NCBI GenBank assembly: GCA_022791755.1
Contig: JAAVZR010000017.1
Location: forward strand, 1 to 64,000
Origin: Lachnospiraceae bacterium
GTDB lineage: Bacteria; Bacillota; Clostridia; Lachnospirales; Lachnospiraceae
Length of the DNA: 64,000 bases
Direction of reading: 5' to 3'
The position numbers and the translations under genes were made by a program. The notes below the pieces were generated by a model. It made no database searches, was not told the DNA's origin, and was given only the letters and a program-made list of their open reading frames with translations. Positions 17,144 to 25,592 of the stretch are shown one piece after another. Position 1 is the stretch's first letter; each line of letters starts with the position of its first letter.

Positions 17144-20100
17144 ATGGCAAATATGCAGGAGCTGATGCAGCGCGATCTTGCGATTGGCAGTTCTGCCGTC
17201 ATCACATTGAAAAACGGGAAGGAGATTTCAGGAATCCTGGATTCCTTTGACGAAACGCTTTTTTGTATACGGCTTGACAACGGACAGGTTCAGCCGGTGG
17301 CATATGAACTGGTGGGAATGTATCTGCAGGATTCTCCCGATGGAGGCTCTTGCGGGGATGACGCCAGAGACAGCGCCGGGGACGGCGACAAACCGGACAG
17401 GGAGTACGGATATATTATCCTGTATATGGTCAGAAGGGGCTGCGGGTATATCGTGCGGGAGAGCGAATACGGGGAAAAACGGCGGGGAGATATTTATTTT
17501 GAGGAGGCGGATCTTTCCGGTGGGGAGAATCTTGACACGCGCCAGAATGATTACCGCGTCTCTTTCCGGTATGCTCCCGGACCGCGCAGGCGGGCAGTCA
17601 GTATTGAAATCCTGGAGCAGCGGCCTAAGTATGAGGTAAATTTTACACAGATGGCCAGGGAAAAGCCTTTTGATTTCAGCCGTCTTGATTTTACACGGCA
17701 GGAGACGCTGGTGCTGGTGAAAAGGACAGGAAAAAAGTGCGTGGGGCAGTATCTGACCCACGGGGCGGATACGATTTCCGTCCGGACCGCACAAGGGGTG
17801 GATACCGTCGTTTCTTATGCAGAGATGGAGGGGCTGTTTTTCTGTGGTCTGATTACATCCTACAATGTGCTGAACTCCTCGGGACGAATCAACGACAGCT
17901 TTACGTTTCGCATTACAAACGTGGTGAACAAACAGCTGGCACATTTGCTGAAGCTGGGGAAATATACGGTGTATCCCTGTCTGTATTCGCTGATGAGGGA
18001 TGGGGCCATGTCCTATGTGAGTACGGTGGAATACTTTACGAAAGATATCTGCGAGCAGCTGACCTGGCAGGCCGGGACGATTTTCGGACTGTACAGGAGC
18101 AATGTGTATTTTTCGGTGGACCAGGAGAACCGCTGCTATGAGAGCGCGGTGGCGGATAATACGATTCATCAGTTTCTGAGGGAAGGGGACTACCTGGGGC
18201 AGGAGGTATTTTATAAGACGGTCTTTCACCGCACGGCGGATGACCGCCGCCGGGGAGAGATCTCAGCCAGCGTGGTGGATATCCGCAGCAAATATCAGCT
18301 GGGAAAGGTAGGCTCCTGCACAGGAAGGGAGCTGCGGGTGGTGCAGTGCGGCTCTCAGATCTATCCCTGCGAGCCGGATCTGGCAGATCTGGCGGCAGGG
18401 AGAGAGGTGAAGGTCCGGTTAGCCTGCCACGGCCAGAAGACGCTCTATGTGGAGCGCTATGACAGCGAGGATTTTTCCTTGCCCAGCTATGTGGCAAAAA
18501 ATCAGCAGGAGAAAGCGATATTTGACGCGAAGGTCCGTCAGGCGAATCTGGACGGGAACTATGACTTGCAGATTACGCTGACGGAGGAGATGCTCGCCCG
18601 GGCGTTTATCAGTCCTGAGCGGGCCATGGGAGCCATATTTAAGGTATGTGTCTGCCATGACCGGCTGCCTCAGGCGCTCAGGCTGGCGGATCAGTATGGA
18701 TATATGCTGATGCCGTCCTTTGCGGACGGACTCAGGATGCAGCTGGAGGCTCTGAACGGCGAAACCGATTCGGCGGCCAGGTATGCGCGCAGTTATCTGG
18801 CCGGCGCAGGGGAGGGGAATGAGTTTCTGACCTCCATAGCCAGAGAAATTCTGCAAAAGGCGGTCTCTCCGGAGATACTGCGGGAGCATATTATCAATGA
18901 GGAGCCCTTCCTCCATACCAGAATGACCGGAGCCATCGGATACTTTAATCCCGCAGTGAAAGCGGGATATATCCTGTGGGAGGAGGGAAAACTGAATTTT
19001 TCCCATAAGGATCTGGAAAATGGCAACGGTTCCATGCCGGACCCGGACCGGTTCGCCTATCAGGTCTCCTTTGAAGTGGACCGCAGCAAAGCCATCCCCA
19101 AGGCAGGTAATGTCAGGATCTACAATATAACGCCGAAGGGAAATGCTTCTTCCGTCGCGGACAGAGGGGACATCGCAGCCTATGGCTTCGAGTACGATCA
19201 TAATTTCCTGGAAAATGAGATGCGCTTTACGTCCTCGGCCGTCATGACGCTTCTGGAATTTAAAAGGGATAATTTTGACGTAAACAGCATTGCCGGATAT
19301 CTGCCCAGAGATAAGCGTCTGAAGATAGAAAACGGTGTGTTTACAGGGAGCGCCGGGGAGGCACAGAGCCTCATAACCTCTCTTCGCAACTGCTATAATG
19401 GCCAGCCGGAATATTATAAAAGCACACCGGTGCAGCTGCGCCCGAATTTCCTGCTGCTGGCGGCCAGAATCCATCAGGATTTTGTCGAGAAGGGGGAAGA
19501 AGACGAATTTTTCTGTGAGAAGACGGGAAGCTCTATCCTTTTTGACTATGCCTTTCGCTATCTGAGCGGGGATAATGCCAGAGAGAAGGCGGAGGTGGAG
19601 TATTACTGTGAGAGCGTGTTCCGCAACGATTTCTCGGCATCGGTCAAATGCCGTATGGAGGCCCGCTGCCTGGCAGAGTTCTTTGCAAAGACGGCAGGGA
19701 TCGACCTGAACAGCTGCGCAGAACGCAGTGCGATCATCGGGATACTCAGAAGGAAATGCACCGATCTCCAGGGGCTGTCCAGGATGCTTCTGAATCTGCC
19801 GGAGCCGGTGCTGGATGAACTGCTGGAATGTGCGCCGGCCCCTCTTTTGGAGGATATCGCCATGACCATCGTGGTACGGCTGGCCGATGGGGGCATGACG
19901 AAGGACATGGACCGCAGGGAGGCGGTGAAGCAGTATTATGCGAATTACCACAGCTATCTGGATTCTCTGGGAAAGATTCTTACGAGCCCTTCCCGGGCCT
20001 CCATCGACAATGCCCTGTTCTTTCTGGAGAAGCTGGAGGAGGCGGCCCAGAGCGTGGGGAAATATCTGTTTGAGCTGGATGAGAAGCGCTTTGACCGGAC

Positions 20101-22036
20101 GAGGCGCATCATAAATGATATCCGGATAAGTCTGCAAAACGAGGAGGTGGACAGCCGTACGGACCGGTTGCAGCTGGTGTGGCGGGATATACAGAACATA
20201 CTGCGCTCCGTGGAAGAGCATCCGTCCAGGCTGTCCTTTGAGCTGCTGCGGCCGTTTCTGCTGAATATCCGTAAATCGCTGTCGGGATATCTGAACAGCC
20301 AGTATAAGACTTGCAGGCCCAGGCTGACGGTGCGGCATTACGGCCTGCGCAATAATGGCCGCCAGGAGATTATAGAGGTCTCCAATGAGCCGGGCTGTCT
20401 GCCGGCTGTCAACGTGAAAGTGGTCAGCGTCATTCCCTATGGCCGTCCGAAGGGCTTTGTGGTGGATACGGACGGCAGCCGGAATATCGCGGGGAACGGG
20501 CAGCAGATCCACGGAGGAAAGGCTGCGGAGATCATTATCCCCATTGTCCTGGACCGGGCTGTCATACCGGATGTGCCGGAATTGTCCCTGACCCTGTCCT
20601 ATGAATTTACGGCCGCCTACGACGGGGAGCAGGGGACGGCTGAGGCGCAGAGCGCTGAACTGCGGGATCAGAAGATCCAGATTCCTTTAAATATCCGCGA
20701 ATCGGATTTTATCTACGAGAATCCCTATGCCACCTTTGCCGGAGGCGACGAGATGCGGCCGGAGATCACTGGCGCTGAGAAAATGTTTTTTGGCCGGGAG
20801 GAGGACATATCGGATATCTGCCAGATGATGACGGATGCGAACGGACAGCTGAAAGCGGGCAGCATTGTGGCTATCTACGGCCAGAAGCGGTGCGGAAAAT
20901 CTTCGGTGATGTATTTTCTGGGAAAGAAGATAGAAGAAGAACATCCGGGTACTATCGTTCTGGATATTAACGCCCAGTCCCGCGGCGTGGAGGAGGGGCA
21001 GGATATCTATTACCGGAAGCTGCTCATCTCCATCTGTACCAGCTTTCGCAAGAAGCTGCGGCGGAACAGGCAGCTGCAAAAGGAACTCTGCCAGGAAGGC
21101 ATGAAGGTGCCGGGAGTGGCAGACATTGCCGGTGAATTCGGAGAGTCTTACTTTCAGGAGTTTTTCCAGAATTTCCGGGAAGTATTTGGAAAGCGCTATA
21201 CCATTCTTCTCATGGTGGATGAGTTTACCCAGGTTTATATCCATATGAAGCGGCACAGGGTCAATGAGGATTTTCTGAACCGGTGGCGGGCCATGATTCA
21301 TGATAACGGCTTTGTGAATATCGTGGTGGGCCAGGATTTCATGGACAAGTTTACCATGGATGAGGATATCACCTCACAGAATCTGGGCGGAGCAGTCAAT
21401 GGTCTGGGTACCATGGGACGCAAGCGTCTGTCTTATCTGGGGGAGGAAGCAGCCCGGAAGATGATCGAGACGCCGATCCTTTTCTCCGACGGCAGCAGCC
21501 GCTACCGCGGTCAGCTGGGCCAGGAGGCGATTTCCCGGATCTATGACCTTACCGGCGGCAGCGCATTTTATATGATGAAATTCTGTAACGCGCTGGTGGA
21601 CTATATGATTGCGAATCAGGAGCAGCTAGTCACCAGAGGGCTGGTGGACATGGTGGCGGACAGCTATGTCTTTGATATGCTGAATAACCCGGTCAATAAG
21701 GCGGATTTTGATCCGATATTCAATGAGTACAGCTATAAAGACGACCAGGACAGCGAGGGCGAGGAGGATATCAGCGCCCAGGCGCGGGATGAGACGAAGA
21801 AAAATTACGGAATCCTGAAACAGATCGCCGATTTCTCCAACAGCCAGGGAATTTGCAGTGTGCGCAGGCTTCCGTGGCCGGACCTGGAGGAACGCAACCG
21901 GATTCTGCGCTCCCTGATGGTGCGGGGGGTATTGACAGACCAGAATGGGCGGGACATAACAACAGAACAGGTCGACAACCTGGATATCAGAATCAAGGTC
22001 AGGCTGTTTGCAATTTGGCTAAAGAAGAGAGGGTAA
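17144..22036 (+). CDS. giant multidomain P-loop NTPase with LSm-like and cold-shock-like modules
   Basis: This is a 1630-residue cytoplasmic protein. By eye: an Hfq/LSm-like fold at 1-62 and a second similar stretch near 185-235; cold-shock (OB)-like segments at about 88-158, 313-375, 386-440 and, most clearly, 596-661 (LNFSHKDL ... VSFEVDRS ... AGNVRIY). A helical middle follows (about 765-1060), then a beta-rich domain (1060-1165). A P-loop NTPase fills the C-terminus, with Walker A GQKRCGKS (1246-1253) and Walker B ILLMVDEF (1354-1361), and ends in a winged-helix-like tail. It starts at ATG 17144 after GGGAGG. The HEPN NTPase follows 5 bases later. I infer an RNA-sensing STAND-like regulator; I know no named family with this layout. 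Confidence 0.8.
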   Translation: MANMQELMQRDLAIGSSAVITLKNGKEISGILDSFDETLFCIRLDNGQVQPVAYELVGMYLQDSPDGGSCGDDARDSAGDGDKPDREYGYIILYMVRRGCGYIVRESEYGEKRRGDIYFEEADLSGGENLDTRQNDYRVSFRYAPGPRRRAVSIEILEQRPKYEVNFTQMAREKPFDFSRLDFTRQETLVLVKRTGKKCVGQYLTHGADTISVRTAQGVDTVVSYAEMEGLFFCGLITSYNVLNSSGRINDSFTFRITNVVNKQLAHLLKLGKYTVYPCLYSLMRDGAMSYVSTVEYFTKDICEQLTWQAGTIFGLYRSNVYFSVDQENRCYESAVADNTIHQFLREGDYLGQEVFYKTVFHRTADDRRRGEISASVVDIRSKYQLGKVGSCTGRELRVVQCGSQIYPCEPDLADLAAGREVKVRLACHGQKTLYVERYDSEDFSLPSYVAKNQQEKAIFDAKVRQANLDGNYDLQITLTEEMLARAFISPERAMGAIFKVCVCHDRLPQALRLADQYGYMLMPSFADGLRMQLEALNGETDSAARYARSYLAGAGEGNEFLTSIAREILQKAVSPEILREHIINEEPFLHTRMTGAIGYFNPAVKAGYILWEEGKLNFSHKDLENGNGSMPDPDRFAYQVSFEVDRSKAIPKAGNVRIYNITPKGNASSVADRGDIAAYGFEYDHNFLENEMRFTSSAVMTLLEFKRDNFDVNSIAGYLPRDKRLKIENGVFTGSAGEAQSLITSLRNCYNGQPEYYKSTPVQLRPNFLLLAARIHQDFVEKGEEDEFFCEKTGSSILFDYAFRYLSGDNAREKAEVEYYCESVFRNDFSASVKCRMEARCLAEFFAKTAGIDLNSCAERSAIIGILRRKCTDLQGLSRMLLNLPEPVLDELLECAPAPLLEDIAMTIVVRLADGGMTKDMDRREAVKQYYANYHSYLDSLGKILTSPSRASIDNALFFLEKLEEAAQSVGKYLFELDEKRFDRTRRIINDIRISLQNEEVDSRTDRLQLVWRDIQNILRSVEEHPSRLSFELLRPFLLNIRKSLSGYLNSQYKTCRPRLTVRHYGLRNNGRQEIIEVSNEPGCLPAVNVKVVSVIPYGRPKGFVVDTDGSRNIAGNGQQIHGGKAAEIIIPIVLDRAVIPDVPELSLTLSYEFTAAYDGEQGTAEAQSAELRDQKIQIPLNIRESDFIYENPYATFAGGDEMRPEITGAEKMFFGREEDISDICQMMTDANGQLKAGSIVAIYGQKRCGKSSVMYFLGKKIEEEHPGTIVLDINAQSRGVEEGQDIYYRKLLISICTSFRKKLRRNRQLQKELCQEGMKVPGVADIAGEFGESYFQEFFQNFREVFGKRYTILLMVDEFTQVYIHMKRHRVNEDFLNRWRAMIHDNGFVNIVVGQDFMDKFTMDEDITSQNLGGAVNGLGTMGRKRLSYLGEEAARKMIETPILFSDGSSRYRGQLGQEAISRIYDLTGGSAFYMMKFCNALVDYMIANQEQLVTRGLVDMVADSYVFDMLNNPVNKADFDPIFNEYSYKDDQDSEGEEDISAQARDETKKNYGILKQIADFSNSQGICSVRRLPWPDLEERNRILRSLMVRGVLTDQNGRDITTEQVDNLDIRIKVRLFAIWLKKRG

Positions 22037-22041
22037 GAGTG

Positions 22042-23643
22042 ATGGATGCATTATTTGACATAAATCACGCGGCCGTGGGAACATATTTTTACGGCAGAGA
22101 GAAAGAGCTGGACTTTTTTGACAGGGAGCTGTTTGGCCCGGCGTCCAGGGGAATGAGCCGGCACTATTCCCTGACCGGAATGAAAGGGATCGGGAAGACC
22201 TCTCTTTTTCGGGAGCTGTGCCGCCGTTTCCGGGAGTCCGGTAAGGAGGGAATCATTGTCATTGAGGCCAGCGTGGATAACGTGACTGGGTTCTGGCCTT
22301 TTTGGATCAAGGGGGTGCTGCGGCCGCTGTTTGGCGACCCTGGATTTGCCGCGGCCCTGTCGCGGATGACTCCGGAGGATGCGGAGTTTGTGGAGGAGTC
22401 CCGGGCTTATTTTATGGATCAGGGCAAGTGGCGGGTTTTGTTTGAGGAAGATATTGTTGAAGATATGGTAGCGAAAGATTATCTGGAACAGCTCTTTCCC
22501 GTCCTGTACGATGCGGGCTGCTATATTATCCTGGTGATTGACGGATTTGATCAGGCAGGCAAGGTCTTTGGGATGAAGGAGGAGAACTTTGGCTGGTTCA
22601 GGGGGCTGCTTCAGAATAATATGGGGCTGTCGGTGGTCACGCTCTCCCGAAGGAGTATCCGCTACATAGAGCAGAACTGTTTCGGCGGTTCGACCTTTGA
22701 CGGAATTTTCAGCAAGAGAGGGCTGTACGGTTATTCAAACAGTGAGATGAATGCATACTTTGACCTGTTAAAGGAACACGGACTGACGCTGAGCGAAGAG
22801 AAACGGCAGGATATCTGGTACTACTGCGGACGGTCTCCCTATTACCTGGCCATCATGGGACAGGCTCTGCTCATTAATCCTCTGACTCCTCCTGATGTGG
22901 TTGCCAGCCGGTTTTTTGACAGCTTTGAAGCGATTTTGTCTCTTTTGAAGGAGGAGAAGCTCCTGACGGCCATGCTTCAGATGTTTGTGGGCCCCAGGTA
23001 TAATATGAGCGAGGGAGATATTCAGAAGCTGGTTGCCATGGGCTACTGCATGAAGCGGGCGGCGCTTGACAGCGGCGCAGGCGGGGGAAATGAGTATGCG
23101 GACTATTTTGTTCCGGAGCAGACCGGAGAGTATCTGACGGTCAGCGGATACTTTATCGACTATCTGAGAGATACCCACCGGGCGGAGGCGGATGAGATCT
23201 GGCCCATGCTCACCCATACGGAACAAAAATTACGCCGGATCGTTGCGGCGGAATATGAAAAGCTGTACCCGCAGGACTGGAAAGAAAAGCTGGAGGCCAT
23301 CGCCTTAAACGGCGGAAGAGGAGACTTTCACGCTGTCTTTTTGCAGGAACATGACCGGCTGTATCAGAGGGCCGGGGAGGATCAGAGGAGAAATGTGGGA
23401 AACAGCATCCTGAATGTGGTCAGTCTGAAAACGCTGAGCTATCTGATACGGGAGCAGTGGAGCGCCTTTCAGAAATATTTTGCCTGCGGGATTCAGTCCT
23501 TTGGGGACAGTATGGATATGCTGTATCGGGCAAGGAACCCGATTACTCACAGCAACGGAGAGCTGCTTACGCCGGGTGATATTTTGGCTGTGGAGGATAT
23601 CTGCGCCCGGTTTAGCGCGGGCATAGACCGGGCGACGGTGTAA
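22042..23643 (+). CDS. P-loop NTPase with C-terminal HEPN RNase-like domain
   Basis: The 533-residue protein starts at ATG 22042, five bases after the giant NTPase gene. The N-terminal AAA/STAND-like NTPase has Walker A GMKGIGKT (46-53) and Walker B IILVIDGFD (162-170). A helical middle follows. The last hundred residues form an all-helical domain with R498-N-P-I-T-H503, the RNxxxH (Rx4H) motif of active HEPN ribonucleases, in a Swt1/ApeA-like setting. Two NTPases encoded side by side, one ending in a probable RNase, fit a sensor plus effector pair. Motif positions are seen directly; nuclease activity and partnership are inferred. Confidence 0.78.
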   Translation: MDALFDINHAAVGTYFYGREKELDFFDRELFGPASRGMSRHYSLTGMKGIGKTSLFRELCRRFRESGKEGIIVIEASVDNVTGFWPFWIKGVLRPLFGDPGFAAALSRMTPEDAEFVEESRAYFMDQGKWRVLFEEDIVEDMVAKDYLEQLFPVLYDAGCYIILVIDGFDQAGKVFGMKEENFGWFRGLLQNNMGLSVVTLSRRSIRYIEQNCFGGSTFDGIFSKRGLYGYSNSEMNAYFDLLKEHGLTLSEEKRQDIWYYCGRSPYYLAIMGQALLINPLTPPDVVASRFFDSFEAILSLLKEEKLLTAMLQMFVGPRYNMSEGDIQKLVAMGYCMKRAALDSGAGGGNEYADYFVPEQTGEYLTVSGYFIDYLRDTHRAEADEIWPMLTHTEQKLRRIVAAEYEKLYPQDWKEKLEAIALNGGRGDFHAVFLQEHDRLYQRAGEDQRRNVGNSILNVVSLKTLSYLIREQWSAFQKYFACGIQSFGDSMDMLYRARNPITHSNGELLTPGDILAVEDICARFSAGIDRATV

Positions 23644-23671
23644 GCTGCGGCCCCGCAGAGACGGCGGGAGG

Positions 23672-23998
23672 TCATCTCCCTGCCCGCCGTCCTTCGCCGC
23701 CTGCCGACCGGTTTAACGGCGGCTGATGCTGTGCGATCTTGTATCTTTCGTGCTCTCTGCGGGTACGGGAGGTGGATCGGCCGTCGGCGACCTTATATTC
23801 GATGGTGCCATAGGGAGGCAGCTTTCCGCTTCGCATGTGTTCGCGGGTTCTGCGGGCAAGATTGTCTGTCTCTCCGATGTAGAGGAGATCGCCTTTTGCG
23901 TTCCGGAGACGGTATTCGCCCGGTAAGGCGGGCGGCTTTACTCCTGAGCCGGTGGTGGGATTATATTTCGTGGGACGGCCGGATGAATAGATAGACAT
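23672..23998 (-). CDS. small GIY-YIG nuclease-domain protein
   Basis: This 108-residue single-domain protein carries the GIY-YIG pattern: GEYR (27-30), YIG (40-42), Arg49/50 on the following helix, a Glu at 82 or 84, and Asn96 in PPLN. These match the catalytic Tyr, Arg, Glu and Asn positions of the superfamily. An ordinary UvrC or homing-endonuclease partner domain is absent, so the target is unknown. AAAGGAG precedes the ATG. It is convergent with the HEPN NTPase gene and cotranscribed with the glycine-rich peptide. It may be an effector or accessory nuclease of the neighbouring system. Confidence 0.75.
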   Translation of the reverse strand: MSIYSSGRPTKYNPTTGSGVKPPALPGEYRLRNAKGDLLYIGETDNLARRTREHMRSGKLPPYGTIEYKVADGRSTSRTRREHERYKIAQHQPPLNRSAGGEGRRAGR

Positions 23999-24070
23999 GG
24001 AAGAGTCTCCTTTCTGTGTGGAATATCCGGGCGGCAGCTTCCCGGATTAGGCCAGAGCGACAGGGGTGAT

Positions 24071-24268
24071 CTAGGCATAGGCGCTCTCGGCGCAGTTTTC
24101 GGCGTATTCTTCTGCGACGGCTACACCGGTAGCGAGACCGGCGCCGGCGCCTACCACGGTTCCAACGGCTGACCCGGTGGCGACGGAAGCGCCGGTTATG
24201 GTGGCGATGGCAGCGCCGATGGCTCCGCCGATTTCCATTCCTACGAGAATTGACGAAAGTATGAGCAT
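24071..24268 (-). CDS. glycine-zipper small membrane peptide
   Basis: The 65-residue peptide is almost wholly Gly, Ala, Val, Ile and Thr with repeated small-xxx-small spacing (GGAIGAAIATITG ... GTVVGAGAG), then a short acidic tail AEEYAENCAESAYA. The ATG at 24268 has a near-perfect ribosome site (AAAGGAGG), so it is likely translated; the open frame extends further without support. Such glycine-zipper peptides insert in or permeabilise membranes, and bacteriocin-like or holin-like roles are both possible. It lies 72 bases upstream of the GIY-YIG gene and is divergent from the RHH-WYL regulator. Confidence 0.65.
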   Translation of the reverse strand: MLILSSILVGMEIGGAIGAAIATITGASVATGSAVGTVVGAGAGLATGVAVAEEYAENCAESAYA

Positions 24269-24314
24269 GGGATACCTCCTTTGGGTGAGATGGTTTGTTG
24301 TGTTTACATGGATT

Positions 24315-24343
24315 ATGATAGCACAGGCAGCCATGTCTGTCAT
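24315..24343 (-). promoter_or_regulatory. promoter of the glycine-zipper/GIY-YIG unit
   Basis: On the minus strand: ATGACA (24338-24343), a 17-base spacer, TATCAT (24315-24320). Confidence 0.5.
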
Positions 24344-24407
24344 CGGAAAAAACGGAATTATTTTTGTTCTGTTTTTCTGTTATTTTTTATATTTTTTTGC
24401 TGATTTT

Positions 24408-24424
24408 GTTCCGTAATATGGAAC
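24408..24424. promoter_or_regulatory. palindromic operator before the RHH-WYL gene
   Basis: GTTCCGTAATATGGAAC is a 17-base near-perfect palindrome (7 of 8 half-site bases symmetric). It lies 35 bases upstream of the regulator gene, between two divergent units, and is the natural candidate for autoregulation. Confidence 0.55.
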
Positions 24425-24458
24425 TTGAATGGAAAGTAAATAATTGCGAGGTGGCATG

Positions 24459-25511
24459 ATGGCTTTTGCGGCTGGAGATAAGGATACGGCGGAAAATAAC
24501 AAGCAGCATATAAATCTGAGTATGCAGGCTTATGAGGTTGTCATGAGCGACATGTTTACGTTTGGCGAGGAGAAACTGTCCGGATTTATTAATACGATAT
24601 TTGCGCACTACAGCCCGGTGGCAAAAGCGTCCGTTTCACGGAGCCTGAATACGCTGCGGGGAGAACTGGACAAATGGCTGTCCGGGATCCCGGGGGATGA
24701 AAGGACAAAGACCCGGATCATAAACGGCCTGGTTATACAAAGGCGAAACCGGCTCATCGAACAGGCATCCTCCTATGGCAGCGGAAAGGCTTTCAAGTTC
24801 TGGCTGAACAAGGAGAATCTCACATATCTGACAGAAGAGAATTCGGAATGTGGGGAGGAGGCGTACTATGGAAAGAGAGGAAAGTATATTAAGAGCGTCA
24901 TCGAGGAATATACGCGGCTGCCCTATGTCCAGCGGGAGTTAATCTATTTCCAGCCCTCTGTGGAAAAAATCCGCTGCGCGATTCGGGATGAGCGGCAGCT
25001 GAGGGTGGTAACCGGGGCGGACTCGGTATATGGGGTTTATCCCTGCGACATACTCTGTGACCCGCTCTCCACCGCCAATTATCTGGTGGGATACTGCAAA
25101 AGATATGCTTTGGCTGACGAAGAGAAACAGCCCTGCTCCTTTCGGCTCTCGGCGCTGAAATCCGTGAAGGTGGAAAGAAGCAAAAGCGCTTTCCTTAAAG
25201 CAGGCGAGCGAAAGGAGCTGGCACAGAAAATTGCATCGCGGGGCGTCCAGTTTATGGCAGGCAGCGAGACGGAGATCCATGTGAAACTGACAGAGGCAGG
25301 GCTCTACAAGTACCGGCGGCAGACCCATCTGCGTCCGGTTCTTGTAAGAAAAGAGAATGAATGCTTTGTGTTTCAGTGCACCGTGGCGCAGGCTGAATTT
25401 TATTTCTTTAAATTCGGAAAGGACGCAGAGATTATTCTGCCCGTGTCATTGAGGGAAAAATTCCGGTTAATGTATGAGGAGGCTGCCGGCGTATATCGTA
25501 TGAGAGAGTAA
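24459..25511 (+). CDS. ribbon-helix-helix / WYL-domain regulator
   Basis: The protein has about 350 residues. Residues 15-50 (HINLSMQAYEVV followed by two short helices) look like a ribbon-helix-helix DNA-binding unit. Residues 172-245 contain a WYL-like Sm-fold with the diagnostic YLVGY (208-212) and FRL (228-230) blocks. WYL proteins control many anti-phage systems and bind nucleotides or nucleic acid; an RHH-WYL architecture is also known next to type VI-D CRISPR, but no Cas gene is present here. ATG 24456 or 24459 could start it after GAGGTGG. It probably represses its own promoter and possibly the neighbouring genes. Confidence 0.75.
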   Translation: MAFAAGDKDTAENNKQHINLSMQAYEVVMSDMFTFGEEKLSGFINTIFAHYSPVAKASVSRSLNTLRGELDKWLSGIPGDERTKTRIINGLVIQRRNRLIEQASSYGSGKAFKFWLNKENLTYLTEENSECGEEAYYGKRGKYIKSVIEEYTRLPYVQRELIYFQPSVEKIRCAIRDERQLRVVTGADSVYGVYPCDILCDPLSTANYLVGYCKRYALADEEKQPCSFRLSALKSVKVERSKSAFLKAGERKELAQKIASRGVQFMAGSETEIHVKLTEAGLYKYRRQTHLRPVLVRKENECFVFQCTVAQAEFYFFKFGKDAEIILPVSLREKFRLMYEEAAGVYRMRE

Positions 25512-25530
25512 GGGAGATTTTCTTTCGGGG

Positions 25531-25559
25531 TAGACAGACTCTGTCTGGTAGAGTACAAT
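25531..25559 (+). promoter_or_regulatory. tatD promoter with internal palindrome
   Basis: TAGACA (25531-25536), a 17-base spacer and TACAAT (25554-25559). AGACAG-ACT-CTGTCT (25532-25546) is a perfect palindrome lying across the -35 box and spacer, so a repressor could bind there. Confidence 0.6.
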
Positions 25560-25592
25560 AGATTTAGAGGCGATATTGGTTCAGGAGATATT

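Noticed and set aside
18419-20512. 697-codon open frame antisense to the giant NTPase gene
   Set aside because: No ribosome site, low-complexity His/Arg/Gln-rich composition, and it fully mirrors a better-supported gene.
17144-22036. Homing-type or phage tail protein for the giant ORF
   Set aside because: No tail, fibre or intein motifs are seen, whereas Walker A and B motifs and OB/Sm-like patterns are visible.
24459-25511. Link of the RHH-WYL protein to a Cas13d CRISPR locus
   Set aside because: No repeat-spacer array or Cas protein is visible anywhere in the window.
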